NCBI GenBank assembly: GCA_028699365.1
Contig: JAQVUQ010000001.1
Coordinates: 2,782-38,681, forward strand
DNA: 35,900 bases
Direction: 5' to 3'
From: a bacterium
Lineage (GTDB): Bacteria > UBP13 > UBA5359
The notes below the pieces were generated by a model. That model was given only the letters and a program-made list of their open reading frames with translations. It ran no database searches and was not told the DNA's origin. The translations under genes and the position numbers were made by a program. Positions 26,504 through 35,397 of this stretch are shown piece by piece; the stretch's first letter is position 1, and each line of letters begins with the position of its first letter.

Positions 26504-28090
26504 TTATTTGTCAAGAAACTCTCTAATGGCCAATCCGGCTGCTATGGAGAATACCGGTGCAGCTTCGGATATATACTTATCATCGAACGACGAAGTATCG
26601 ATCATTGAAAACGGATCGGCAATCACTACCGGTATCCCCAGTTCGGCCACAAGGAAATTATCTATGTTTTTCAACCCTGAAGCGCCGCCGCTTATGATAA
26701 TGCGATCGATATTACCCGAATCTTTTATCCTGCTCCTGAAATAATCAAGTGAACGCCTTATCTCGTTAACAATATCCTGCAATGCCGGACGGACAGCCTC
26801 CATCAGCTTTTCCATATCATATCCGGAAGCATCGTCCTGGGATGATACCGCATCGTCACCGGCTGTTTCCGGTAGCGATGGATCGGTATCAGCATGCTTC
26901 TCCCCCGCGTCCTGTCCGGAGACGGGCTCGCTGACAGCTCCTGCGTTATCCGTTGCCGGCTGTGTGCCGTCACCGACATTTACAGATCCCAGATCCAGCG
27001 CTTCTATACCATACAGAGCTTCCAGAGACAACCCCTGATATCCGCCGTCATTTCCAGGCAGATCAGCAGCCGGTGTCGCAGCTTCGCCTGCTGTCTGCTC
27101 CTCTTCCTCAGGCTTTACCGGCTGCGTGAAGAAGCTTGCCAGGTCCAGCATCTTGTTTGAATCGCCTGCCGCTTCAACGGTCAGGCCGGCATCCGCACCG
27201 GCATCGGGTTCATCTGAGGCGGAAGCCATGTTGAGTATCCTGTCGTAATCCTCGACAGTCTCCGTCGACGGTTCAATGACAGATCCGGCCTCATCCACAC
27301 CGCTGGGTTCAACAGCGATATCCTGCTTCGGTATGATGGTGTGGGTCAGCTTTATCTGTTCCGCCTCGTCAAGACCTACCAGAAGAAAATTGCTTATCGC
27401 CTGAGTTACGTTCCTGCCGCCCGTCGGTATGCCACGATTGAAGCCAATATTCCCGTCTTTAATTATAGTAATATCCGTCATGGAAGCGCCAATATTTACA
27501 ATCATTATATTTGAAGGCGCTTCCTCATCTCCATTTCTGCACACATCGATAAGCGATCTGGACAACGCCAGAGGTTCGATATCGATTGCTACCAGATCCA
27601 GCTTTGCGCTGCTCAATGCCGCTATATGATTATTAACCATTTCTTTTTTGGCAGCTACAAGAAGAACCTCCATCTGGGTCGCCTCGGCGTCATCACTGGG
27701 CAAGGATTTAAAATCAAGAACAACTTCCTTGGCAGGAAAAGGTATATACCTTTCAACCTCCCACTTCATGGCTTCAGACAGTTCGGCATCACCCATACGC
27801 GGCACTTCTATCAATCTGGTGATCAACGACTGACCGGCCAGAGAGGAAACGGCGGCAGACCTGCTGAAGCCCTCTCTGGCTATCAGACGCGACAAAGCTT
27901 CTCCGACAGCTTGAGGTTCGGTAATAATGCTGGCCTCAATTGCTTCCGACGGGGTCTCCTCAATACCTATATTGACAAGACGGAGGCCGCTCTTAGTGGC
28001 CTCTATCTCTACCATCTTTATTGAGTTAGTCCCGATATCGACCCCGGTATACCGGTTCTGCTGGCCGAGGATTTTGCTGAAGAAACTCAT
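26504..28090 (-). CDS. pilM: Type IV pilus assembly ATPase-like protein PilM with a large acidic insertion
   Basis: PilM is an FtsA/actin-like cytoplasmic protein that links PilN to the pilus motor. The core is clear: GVDIGTNSIKMVEIE (16-30), AMKWEVERYIPFPAKEVVLDF (107-127), VNIGASMTDITIIKDG (198-213), RGIPTGGRNVTQAI (219-232) and the C-terminal RIIISGGASGLKNIDNFL (463-480). The normal length is ~350 residues; this has 528. Residues ~255-424 are an extra Asp/Glu/Ala/Gly-rich stretch inserted between the subdomains, after EAEQIKL, and predicted disordered by composition. Without it the protein is ~358 residues. Confidence 0.93.
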   Translation of the reverse strand: MSFFSKILGQQNRYTGVDIGTNSIKMVEIEATKSGLRLVNIGIEETPSEAIEASIITEPQAVGEALSRLIAREGFSRSAAVSSLAGQSLITRLIEVPRMGDAELSEAMKWEVERYIPFPAKEVVLDFKSLPSDDAEATQMEVLLVAAKKEMVNNHIAALSSAKLDLVAIDIEPLALSRSLIDVCRNGDEEAPSNIMIVNIGASMTDITIIKDGNIGFNRGIPTGGRNVTQAISNFLLVGLDEAEQIKLTHTIIPKQDIAVEPSGVDEAGSVIEPSTETVEDYDRILNMASASDEPDAGADAGLTVEAAGDSNKMLDLASFFTQPVKPEEEEQTAGEAATPAADLPGNDGGYQGLSLEALYGIEALDLGSVNVGDGTQPATDNAGAVSEPVSGQDAGEKHADTDPSLPETAGDDAVSSQDDASGYDMEKLMEAVRPALQDIVNEIRRSLDYFRSRIKDSGNIDRIIISGGASGLKNIDNFLVAELGIPVVIADPFSMIDTSSFDDKYISEAAPVFSIAAGLAIREFLDK

Positions 28091-28171
28091 TTACATCCCC
28101 ATAGTGTATTAATAACCAGTATTATATTCAACGCCCATGCGCCCTTCTCCTTCTTGGAAGCGCGTTTTGAC

Positions 28172-28882
28172 CTATTTTATCATGGGCCTGGCTTTGGATA
28201 CCAGATGCAACCGGTGCTCCGTTCCGTCACCGCTGTCGGTCTTTATCACGGTTATGTCTACGGTTACAATGCCGTTTGCACTGCAATTGAATTTTGTTTC
28301 TGTTTTAACTTTGCCGACAACAGCGTTCTCGCCATATTTCGGCGGAGTGGTCGTTGCATCAGTGTATACCCGTTTCATCAATCTGCCCTCGGAGTCGGTA
28401 TAGTAGTGGATTAAATGACCATACCTTACGGGGACTTCATCTTTTGTTTCTTTGGCAAGAGGAGCTGTAGAACTATAGTTATATATAATGTTATAATTGC
28501 CACTCGTATCCTTTACTGGCAACACGACCCATAGATTTACATCATCATTATCCGTTAGCGGAACATCGGAGCCATCAGCAGCAACGTAGACGTACATAGC
28601 CTCTCTAATATCTTTGAGCACCGTATCCATGGCAATAACGGCGTTCTGCCGGATATCGACACGAGCATCGCCTTTATGGAAATAGTCGAAACCCACCAGC
28701 ATGGGCCCCAGAACCAATCCCAGCAGAATAACCATAATGGCAACTGCAATAATCACCTCTACCAGGGTGAACCCTTGTCTGGATAATGTGCTCTTCGAGC
28801 GCGTTATCGGCTGTCCGTTCTCCGCAGTAGCACTGCTACGGAGGACGGGTCGGTTGTCGGTTGTCGGTTTCGGGATTCCCAT
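28172..28882 (-). CDS. Type IV prepilin-like protein (PilW/PulJ type) with extended leader
   Basis: This minor pilin candidate has a class III prepilin signal, RQG-FTLVEVIIAVAIMVILLG, with cleavage by PilD after Gly. A long extracellular domain follows and ends KARPMIK. The ATG at 28882 has AAAGGA at good spacing, giving 236 residues with a 37-residue leader, long for this class. Much of the leader is encoded by repeat/hairpin sequence (28782-28873). The TTG at 28900 is a weaker start. It lies between the other prepilins and pilM. Confidence 0.85.
   Translation of the reverse strand: MGIPKPTTDNRPVLRSSATAENGQPITRSKSTLSRQGFTLVEVIIAVAIMVILLGLVLGPMLVGFDYFHKGDARVDIRQNAVIAMDTVLKDIREAMYVYVAADGSDVPLTDNDDVNLWVVLPVKDTSGNYNIIYNYSSTAPLAKETKDEVPVRYGHLIHYYTDSEGRLMKRVYTDATTTPPKYGENAVVGKVKTETKFNCSANGIVTVDITVIKTDSGDGTEHRLHLVSKARPMIK
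28782..28873. repeat. Two adjacent hairpins plus CGGTTGT tandem within a prepilin leader
   Basis: Three elements abut. First, GATAATGTGCTC-TTC-GAGCGCGTTATC (28782-28808) is an inverted repeat, 10 of 12 exact. Second, an inverted repeat pairs 28815-28831 with 28835-28848 (CCGTTCTCCG..TAGC against GCTACGGAGGACGG). Third, CGGTTGT occurs twice followed by CGGTTTC (28851-28873). All are translated in frame in the leader. Confidence 0.75.
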
Positions 28883-28970
28883 GCCAGTCCTTTCAAGCAA
28901 GCCCCAATTTATTTTACTTCATGTCAGCGCGGCAGGCATTACAGATGGCGATTCAAAAAGCATCTCGTTA
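28883..28970. other. Short intergenic gap between prepilin genes
   Basis: These 88 bp lie between the stop of one prepilin and the start of the next on the minus strand. Apart from the ribosome-binding site AAAGGA near 28888-28893 I see no promoter, hairpin or ORF. Confidence 0.5.
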
Positions 28971-29723
28971 CTACCTGCCCACCAGCGCTTGGCGGGAAAT
29001 GCTTCGCTCTTTGACGCGCTCCTTCCAGGAGACCTTGACTTGCACCAGCTTCAGCGATGTTTCGGTAGTGGTAGCCGTAAGCGTGGAAGCTACATCGGTA
29101 TCCGTAGCATACTCCACATATATCAATCCCGTGCCGTCCTCAAGGCCATCCTTATATCCGGTCTTAGGATTGAAAGTGTAAACAAGTTTGTCCTTCCATA
29201 CATTGACTTCAAATCCTAGCCTGATAATATCCGTGGCCGACGGAGGAGTAACGAAGCTGACCAGGATATCGTCATCACTGAGGTCTCCGTCGCCGTCCTC
29301 ACCGGTGGTAATGGTGTAAGCAGCGCTATCCAGCACTTGGTAATCTTTATCGGCACCCGGGGCTATTTCGACATCGCTTACCGCAAAGCCTGCAGGACAA
29401 TTGAGAAAATAGAAATCGGTATTGCTGCCGTCAGGCGGAGTCTTTATCGCCGGCAAGCCGTCATACCCCAGTGCCCGCAATTCCTCCAACTGATAGACGG
29501 CCAGGGAATCGGCCACAGCCGCGGAATTGGTATGATCGATAGTTACGAAGCCCTCGGGAAATATCTTAATTACCGCCAGTATGCCTATCAGCAGTACAGC
29601 CATGGCAATCAGTATCTCCAACAGAGATAACCCGGAACGATTACCGCCGGCAAACAGCTTCTTACCTTTTGTGTCAGCCGCGCCGAAGCTCATAGCGCAA
29701 CGGCGAGTAAATTTCACAATCAT
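28971..29723 (-). CDS. Type IV prepilin-like protein (PilV type)
   Basis: This minor pilin candidate has the leader and cleavage region NRSG-LSLLEILIAMAVLLIGILAVIKIFPEGF, matching PilV-type N-termini. A ~200-residue extracellular domain with several Asp/Gly-rich loops follows. From the ATG at 29723 it has 250 residues. The frame runs on to 30005, but that part overlaps the upstream prepilin gene and is spurious. A GGTGAT ribosome-binding site precedes 29723, which lies 4 bp after the upstream stop. Confidence 0.87.
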   Translation of the reverse strand: MIVKFTRRCAMSFGAADTKGKKLFAGGNRSGLSLLEILIAMAVLLIGILAVIKIFPEGFVTIDHTNSAAVADSLAVYQLEELRALGYDGLPAIKTPPDGSNTDFYFLNCPAGFAVSDVEIAPGADKDYQVLDSAAYTITTGEDGDGDLSDDDILVSFVTPPSATDIIRLGFEVNVWKDKLVYTFNPKTGYKDGLEDGTGLIYVEYATDTDVASTLTATTTETSLKLVQVKVSWKERVKERSISRQALVGR

Positions 29724-29727
29724 AGCA

Positions 29728-30429
29728 TCACCATGAACTGACGGATGTCGGAGTATCAGCAGCGTTGTTTCTGTATCTGGCGCCTCGACCATCGCGATAG
29801 AGGACAAAGTAAACACCCTTGTGATCGCCTCCGGCACTCTTACTATCGTCCGGACCGTATTTGCCACAGAAGGGTAGCGGCGGATAATTGCCATCTGTAT
29901 CGGCAAGCGTATCACCATAGCCGGACAAAGCAATAGTATCGTCAGGACGATATTTATCAAGAAGAGCAGATCTCTTCTTATCCAGACGATCAGCACTCTT
30001 GGCATAATTATAGCTTATCTGCTCCAGATAATCATCCGGATCAGATGCATTCCCGATAAGAGTCAAGTTTGAAGACAGTATGTTCCTGCTATCGCTCGGG
30101 CACCTGAATATACTAAACCCTCCCACATATCCGCCATCTTTAAGAACTCCTGCCCAGCTTTTATACGCGCCCGTTGTACCCTCCACCCTGTCGGGGATCT
30201 TGCGATCGTTATCAAGCGAATACATCCTTACAGCTTGTCCAATGCTCTTAATATTGCTTATACAGGCGGATTGCCTCGTCTTTTCACGGGCAGAGCTGAA
30301 AGAGGGATATAATATAGCGCTTAACAAGGCCACTATAGCCATAACGACCAGCACTTCCACCAGCGTGAAACCGCTCCTCATTGAGGTCATCGTAACGGAT
30401 CGCAATTTCTTCGGCAATATTGTCTTCAC
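29728..30429 (-). CDS. Type II/IV prepilin-like protein with H-X9-DG motif (DUF1559-like)
   Basis: This 233-residue pseudopilin-like protein has a class III leader with cleavage at RSG-FTLVEVLVVMAIVALLSAILYPSFSSAREKTRQ. The globular part has CISNIKSIGQAVRMYSLDNDRKIP and FRCPSD. Near the C-terminus an exact H-X9-DG motif (HKGVYFVLYRDG) appears, typical of the large pseudopilin-like family abundant in Planctomycetes relatives and Armatimonadota. It could be the major pilin or a secretion pseudopilin. The GTG start at 30429 has AAGGAG upstream. Confidence 0.86.
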   Translation of the reverse strand: MKTILPKKLRSVTMTSMRSGFTLVEVLVVMAIVALLSAILYPSFSSAREKTRQSACISNIKSIGQAVRMYSLDNDRKIPDRVEGTTGAYKSWAGVLKDGGYVGGFSIFRCPSDSRNILSSNLTLIGNASDPDDYLEQISYNYAKSADRLDKKRSALLDKYRPDDTIALSGYGDTLADTDGNYPPLPFCGKYGPDDSKSAGGDHKGVYFVLYRDGRGARYRNNAADTPTSVSSW

Positions 30430-30442
30430 ACCCTAAGCTCCT

Positions 30443-31255
30443 TCAAAAATAAAGCCCAAAGTACCATGTCAGTATACTTGCACCAATAAATACGGCCGTT
30501 ACGGCTCCGATAACCATATAGGGACCGAATGGGATATAATCTCTTCTAGTTTTTAACTTCGACGCCAACAGAATTATTCCTCCTGCGGCACCTGCTACAA
30601 AGGCCAGGACAAAGGATAACAGTGCCAGTTTCCAACCGAGAAAAGCGCCGATAGCGCCGGCCAGTTTGATATCACCACCGCCCAGAGCCTCGGCTTTAAA
30701 GACAGCGGAGGCAGCGACGGCAATGACATAAAAAACGGCAAAGCATAATACGGCACCGAATATGGAACCGGGCACCGAGATACCGTTTGCAAGTAACGGC
30801 AGATCAACTGTAGGCCTGGCGTATCCGGCACAGAGTAATGCCACATCAAATAGAACTCCGATAACAATGCCGCCCAGAGACACCTGATCGGGTATTATCT
30901 GGTGGTCCAGATCAACAAAGAACGCGATTATCAGCAGGGAGAACAGTATGGTATAACCGAGCAGATCAACGGTCAAGCCCTTTGAAAGATATAAAGCGAC
31001 AAATGTCAATCCAGTCAGTATCTCTACCAGTGCATATCGAGGTGAGATAGCCGATTTACAGTAACGGCACTTCCTGCCGCCGGCGAGATAGCTCAAAACG
31101 GGAATCAAATCAACAGGCGCCAGTACGGCGGAACAATTTGTACAAGCCGAACGTGGTCTGACCACGGACTTATCCAGCGGCCAGCGGTATATGCAGACGT
31201 TGAGGAAACTCCCTATAAACAGACCCAGAACAAATACTATATACGGTATTACCAA
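30443..31255 (-). CDS. pilD: Prepilin peptidase/N-methyltransferase PilD
   Basis: This membrane aspartic protease cleaves prepilin leaders and methylates the new N-terminus. The 270-residue protein has the N-terminal methylase region with two CxxC pairs (C38/C41, C63/C66). Catalytic aspartates are in VDLDHQIIPD (near 115-117) and in the GxGD-type motif GGGDIKL (D195). It has about eight membrane helices. It sits between pilC and the prepilins. Confidence 0.95.
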   Translation of the reverse strand: MVIPYIVFVLGLFIGSFLNVCIYRWPLDKSVVRPRSACTNCSAVLAPVDLIPVLSYLAGGRKCRYCKSAISPRYALVEILTGLTFVALYLSKGLTVDLLGYTILFSLLIIAFFVDLDHQIIPDQVSLGGIVIGVLFDVALLCAGYARPTVDLPLLANGISVPGSIFGAVLCFAVFYVIAVAASAVFKAEALGGGDIKLAGAIGAFLGWKLALLSFVLAFVAGAAGGIILLASKLKTRRDYIPFGPYMVIGAVTAVFIGASILTWYFGLYF

Positions 31256-31272
31256 AAAACAACCACCCTGTT

Positions 31273-32511
31273 CTATCCGCCTCCGCCGCTCAGGCCGCTT
31301 ATCAGAGACACCATCGGCATCATCATGGCGATAACGATGAAACCGACGACGGATCCCAGTCCCACAATCATCAGAGGCTCCAGTGCAGCCGTCAAGCTTT
31401 CAACAGCCACATCGACTTCGTCCTCATAGAAATCGGCTATCTTGGCCAGCAACTCATCCAGGGCGCCGGTCTCTTCACCGACAACGATCATCTGCACCAC
31501 CATCGGCGGAAAAAGCTTGCTTGCCGCCAGCGGCGTGGCAATACTCTCGCCCTCCCTGATACTGATTCTGGCATCAGTAACAGCTTTCGAGATAACCTCG
31601 TTTCCCAGCGTCCCGGACACCGTTTCCATGGCCTGCAATATAGGCACACCGCTGACCAGAAGCGTATTCAACGTACGGCTGAATCTGGCCATGGCCACCT
31701 TCTGATTAAGCGGACCGAATACGGGAAACTTCAGTCGCATCCAATCCCACTGTTTGCGCCCTGCCGCAGTGCTCGTATACTGCTTGAATGCAAAAATACC
31801 GCCACCGGCTGCAACAGGGAGAACATACCAGTATTTCTTCGAAAAGTCTCCAAGCGTCATAAGCATCATGGTCATTGCCGGCATCTGAATCTCCATATCC
31901 TTGAACATCTCCATGAACTTGGGTACGATGAACGTTATGAGACCGAAGACGATTATAACCGCCACGCTCATAACCAGGGTAGGATATGTCATAGCGCCCT
32001 TTATTTTGCGCTTCAGTTCCAGATCCTTCTCAAGAAACCCCGCCAGCCTCTCCAGAGTGGTATCAAGAACACCACCCACCTCTCCGGCACGCACAAGTCC
32101 TACGAAGAGCCCTGAGAAGACCTTGGGATACTTGGACAGAGCGGTCGACAAGGTGGAGCCGCCCTCTATCTCCTGCTGCACATTGGTTATTATCGTTTTC
32201 AAACCGTCGTTGGCAGTCTGTTCCTGGAGTATGTTCAGACAGCGCACCAGGGACACACCGGCATTTATCATAGTGGCGAACTGCCGGCAGAACAGCACCA
32301 GTTCCTTCAGGCCCACCTTGCGTTTACCCGGCAGCTTGAAGTTGAGGTTCATATTCATGCCTTTACCACCGCCGCTGCCCTTGGTTATGGACGTAACATA
32401 GTAACCCATCTCCATAAGGCGACTGGCAACGGTTCTGTCATCTGCAGCATCGATAGTTCCACTGATCACCTGTCCTGTGGCATCTTTGGCAATATAAGTG
32501 TAAGCCGGCAT
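31273..32511 (-). CDS. pilC: Type IV pilus inner-membrane platform protein PilC
   Basis: The 412-residue GspF-family protein has an N-terminal cytoplasmic start (MPAYTYIAKDATGQVISGTIDA) and two T2SSF repeats. The first carries LVLFCRQFATMINAGVSLVRCL and FVGLVRAGEVGG. The second carries ARFSRTLNTLLVSGVPILQAM and MIVVGEETGALDELL. The C-terminal hydrophobic helix is followed by SGLSGGGG. It is the platform on which PilB and PilT act. It begins 4 bp after the pilT stop. Confidence 0.95.
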   Translation of the reverse strand: MPAYTYIAKDATGQVISGTIDAADDRTVASRLMEMGYYVTSITKGSGGGKGMNMNLNFKLPGKRKVGLKELVLFCRQFATMINAGVSLVRCLNILQEQTANDGLKTIITNVQQEIEGGSTLSTALSKYPKVFSGLFVGLVRAGEVGGVLDTTLERLAGFLEKDLELKRKIKGAMTYPTLVMSVAVIIVFGLITFIVPKFMEMFKDMEIQMPAMTMMLMTLGDFSKKYWYVLPVAAGGGIFAFKQYTSTAAGRKQWDWMRLKFPVFGPLNQKVAMARFSRTLNTLLVSGVPILQAMETVSGTLGNEVISKAVTDARISIREGESIATPLAASKLFPPMVVQMIVVGEETGALDELLAKIADFYEDEVDVAVESLTAALEPLMIVGLGSVVGFIVIAMMMPMVSLISGLSGGGG

Positions 32512-32515
32512 CTGG

Positions 32516-33619
32516 TTACCTCCTCTGTTTTCCGTAATCCTGCCTTGCCTCGGCGATCATCTTCTGCAGGTCAGCCGGATTTATGGCTCTGCTGACGGCA
32601 TCGTCATGGCTTATGAGGCCACGCGAGTAGAGATCCTTCAAAGATTGATCCATTGTCTGCATGCCAAACTGTGCGCTCGTCTGTATGATGGAATACATCT
32701 GATGAGCTTTGGCCTCTCTGATAAGATTCCTGATAGCCGGCGTAGCCACCATAACCTCAACGGCAGCCACTCTGCCCGGTTGACCCATTTTGGGTAGAAG
32801 CTGCTGAGCTACGATGGCCTCCAGGTTATTGGACAATTGCGTCCTTATCTGTTCCTGCTGATAAGGAGGAAATACGTCTATCATTCTGTCGACAGCCTGA
32901 ACGGCGTTGTTGGTATGAAGGGTTGCCAGCACCAGGTGACCGGTTTCGGCAATAGTAATGGCAGCGGAGATCGTCTCCAGATCCCGCATCTCGCCTACAA
33001 GTATTACGTCGGGATCTTCACGAAGAGCAGCCCGCAGAGCATTGGAAAAAGACATCGTATCCATTCCCAACTCACGCTGATTTATGATGCTCTTGCCATG
33101 GGTATGCAGATACTCCAACGGGTCTTCAATTGTTATGATGTGAGCGTTACGCTCGTTGTTGATCTGGTTTATCATAGCTGCCTGCGTCGTGGATTTACCC
33201 GAACCGGTAGGTCCGGTTACCAGAATAAGCCCGCGCGGGCGCCTGGAAAGCCCGACCAGCATCTTAGGCAGGCCTAATTGATCGAGTGTAGGTATTTGCG
33301 CAGGGATAAGACGGAAGGCACCCGCCATGGCGCCTTTGTCGCGATATATGTTCACCCTGAAGCGTGCCCGATCACGCAAAGCATAGGAAAAATCCAATTC
33401 CATATTCGTTTCAAAGCGCTTTACCTGCTCATCGGTAAGAATATCGTAAAGCATGCGCTGAACATCATCCGCCGTCATCGCTTCGACTTCAAGAGGCACG
33501 AGCCTGCCGTCAAGACGCAGCGTAGGCGGCACACCCACCAAAAGATGAAGATCGGATGCACCTTTTTCATGAACGATCCCCAGCACGATATCCAGCGTTA
33601 ACTGATCTAATTTACGCAT
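32516..33619 (-). CDS. pilT: Twitching motility/retraction ATPase PilT
   Basis: This hexameric ATPase depolymerises the pilus. From the ATG at 33619 it has 367 residues. The N-terminal PAS-like region includes EKGASDLHLLVGVPPTLRLDG (18-38). Walker A is GPTGSGKST (136-144), an Asp-box region contains TIEDPLEYLH, Walker B is DPDVILVGEMRD, a His-box follows (LATLHTNNA), and the PilT-specific AIRNLIREAKAHQMYS segment comes later. TTG at 33640 overlapping pilB is an alternative start. PilT with PilB makes dynamic, retractable pili likely. Confidence 0.94.
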   Translation of the reverse strand: MRKLDQLTLDIVLGIVHEKGASDLHLLVGVPPTLRLDGRLVPLEVEAMTADDVQRMLYDILTDEQVKRFETNMELDFSYALRDRARFRVNIYRDKGAMAGAFRLIPAQIPTLDQLGLPKMLVGLSRRPRGLILVTGPTGSGKSTTQAAMINQINNERNAHIITIEDPLEYLHTHGKSIINQRELGMDTMSFSNALRAALREDPDVILVGEMRDLETISAAITIAETGHLVLATLHTNNAVQAVDRMIDVFPPYQQEQIRTQLSNNLEAIVAQQLLPKMGQPGRVAAVEVMVATPAIRNLIREAKAHQMYSIIQTSAQFGMQTMDQSLKDLYSRGLISHDDAVSRAINPADLQKMIAEARQDYGKQRR

Positions 33620-33629
33620 CTTTACACCA

Positions 33630-35342
33630 TCATCCGACAAATACTACCCGCATGATCTCATCGAACGTCGTCATGCCCTGCATAACCTTCTGCAGTCCGT
33701 CATCCTGAAGCGTTATCATGCCGCCTCTCCTGGCGGCAGCTTTTATCTCGTGAACCGGGGCCCTGCGCAGTGTCAGGTTGGACATCTCTTCCGTCATAGG
33801 CATCATCTCATATACGCCTATTCTGCCTTTGTATCCGGTACGTCGGCAGAGTTCACAACCCTCTCCGCGGAAAAGCTCAAGATCATCGTCGCTCTCTTCC
33901 ATACCCAGTCGCTTCAGAGAGCCTGCCGGCGGCTTATAGGAAGTCTTGCACTCCGGACAGATTACCCTGGCCAGACGCTGTGCCAGAATTCCGATGACCG
34001 ACGAAGCTACAAGGAAGGGCTCGACCCCCATATCTACCAACCTCGATATGGTGGTAGGAGCATCGTTGGTATGCAGTGTGCTGAGCACGAGGTGACCGGT
34101 AAGAGCAGCATGGACAGCTATTTCAGCGGTGTCCAGATCTCGAATCTCACCGACCATTATTATGTCGGGATCCTGACGCAAAAAGCTCTTCAGGGCGTTG
34201 GAGAAGGTCAAACCCGCTTTATAATTCACCTGCACCTGGTTGATACCCTGGAGCTGATACTCGACAGGGTCCTCGATCGTTATGATGTTCTTTTCCGGAG
34301 AGTTGAGCTTCTGCAGAATAGAATAAAGAGTCGTCGTTTTCCCGCTACCTGTAGGGCCGGTTACCAGGATCATGCCGTTGGGTTTGGTTATCATATCCTC
34401 CATTTTAGATTGAGTCTCCGTCAGAAAGCCCAGCTTATTCAAACCTATCAGAACGCTGCTCTTATCCAGAATACGCATAACTATCTTCTCGCCGTATATG
34501 GTGGGCAGCGTTGATACGCGGAGATCTATATCCTTCTCTGTCGTCTTGACATGTATACGGCCGTCCTGCGGTACCCTGCGCTCGGCGATATTAAGATCGG
34601 CCATGATTTTTATTCTGGAAGAGAGCGCCGGATGGATATACTTAGGCATTGACATGACATCATGAAGCACACCGTCAACACGGTAACGCACCCTCAGAGC
34701 GTTCTTTTCAGGCTCGACATGAATATCACTGGCCCGGTCCTCGATAGCTCGCATAATCAGCGTATTGACAACCCTGATTATGGGAGCTTCCTCGACCATC
34801 TCCTTCAGCCTGTCCACCGAGAGCGACAGGTCGGATTCGGTCTGGGTCATGTCCAGTTCCTGCTCCATCCCCCCGCCCATATCGGCCAATGCATCCTTAA
34901 CCGTATCTTCAACCTTATAACCGCGACTGAAGACATCCATTATGTCGTCTTCGCTGGCTATTACAGGTTCGACTTCATAACCGGTTATCAGGCGTACATC
35001 GTCGATGGCGAATATATTCAGAGGATCAACCATGGCCACTGTCAGCTTATTGCCGCGCCGGTTTATCGGAACAAGTTTGTATCTTTGTGCGATATGCAGC
35101 GGCACAAGCTTTATAACACCGGGATCAACCGGATAATCGCCCATATCGACGTATTCGACGCCCAACTGCTTTCCCAGCGCTTCAAAGATATCCTTGTCGG
35201 TAGCCATACCCATGTCTACCAGAACACGGCCTATAGGCTCCCCTGTTTTCTGTTTGACGGAAAGAGCCTGCTGTAATTGCTTATCTGTTACAACGCCGGA
35301 TTCAACCAGTATCTCACCCAGCAGCTTTCGTTTGTTGCCCAT
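33630..35342 (-). CDS. pilB: Type IV pilus assembly ATPase PilB
   Basis: This extension motor has 570 residues from the ATG at 35342, which has a GGGAGGAG ribosome-binding site; the longer frame to 35387 lacks one. An N-terminal MshEN-type domain (~1-140, LGEILVESGVVTDKQLQQAL) may bind c-di-GMP or ATP. The core has ASDIHVEP (204-211), Walker A GPTGSGKTT (329-337), Walker B DPDIIMVGEIRD (391-402) and the His-box TLHTND. A zinc-binding tetracysteine is at C462, C465, C496 and C499. All key motifs are intact. Confidence 0.95.
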   Translation of the reverse strand: MGNKRKLLGEILVESGVVTDKQLQQALSVKQKTGEPIGRVLVDMGMATDKDIFEALGKQLGVEYVDMGDYPVDPGVIKLVPLHIAQRYKLVPINRRGNKLTVAMVDPLNIFAIDDVRLITGYEVEPVIASEDDIMDVFSRGYKVEDTVKDALADMGGGMEQELDMTQTESDLSLSVDRLKEMVEEAPIIRVVNTLIMRAIEDRASDIHVEPEKNALRVRYRVDGVLHDVMSMPKYIHPALSSRIKIMADLNIAERRVPQDGRIHVKTTEKDIDLRVSTLPTIYGEKIVMRILDKSSVLIGLNKLGFLTETQSKMEDMITKPNGMILVTGPTGSGKTTTLYSILQKLNSPEKNIITIEDPVEYQLQGINQVQVNYKAGLTFSNALKSFLRQDPDIIMVGEIRDLDTAEIAVHAALTGHLVLSTLHTNDAPTTISRLVDMGVEPFLVASSVIGILAQRLARVICPECKTSYKPPAGSLKRLGMEESDDDLELFRGEGCELCRRTGYKGRIGVYEMMPMTEEMSNLTLRRAPVHEIKAAARRGGMITLQDDGLQKVMQGMTTFDEIMRVVFVG

Positions 35343-35397
35343 AATCTCCTCCCACGCATCTCTCTGTTTCAATACACGCCCCCGCACGGGAAGCGAT

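Noticed and set aside
28103-28131. Possible promoter before pilM (TTGAAT, 17 bp, TACACT)
   Set aside because: Both boxes match only 4 of 6 positions and the implied leader would be about six nucleotides and lack the ribosome-binding site.
29724-30005. Upstream extension of the PilV-like reading frame
   Set aside because: It overlaps the H-X9-DG prepilin gene in another frame. The ATG at 29723 has a ribosome-binding site and gives a normal prepilin leader.
33750-34514. Long plus-strand ORF opposite pilB
   Set aside because: It is a shadow of the strongly conserved pilB coding sequence, and its translation shows no domain or membrane pattern.
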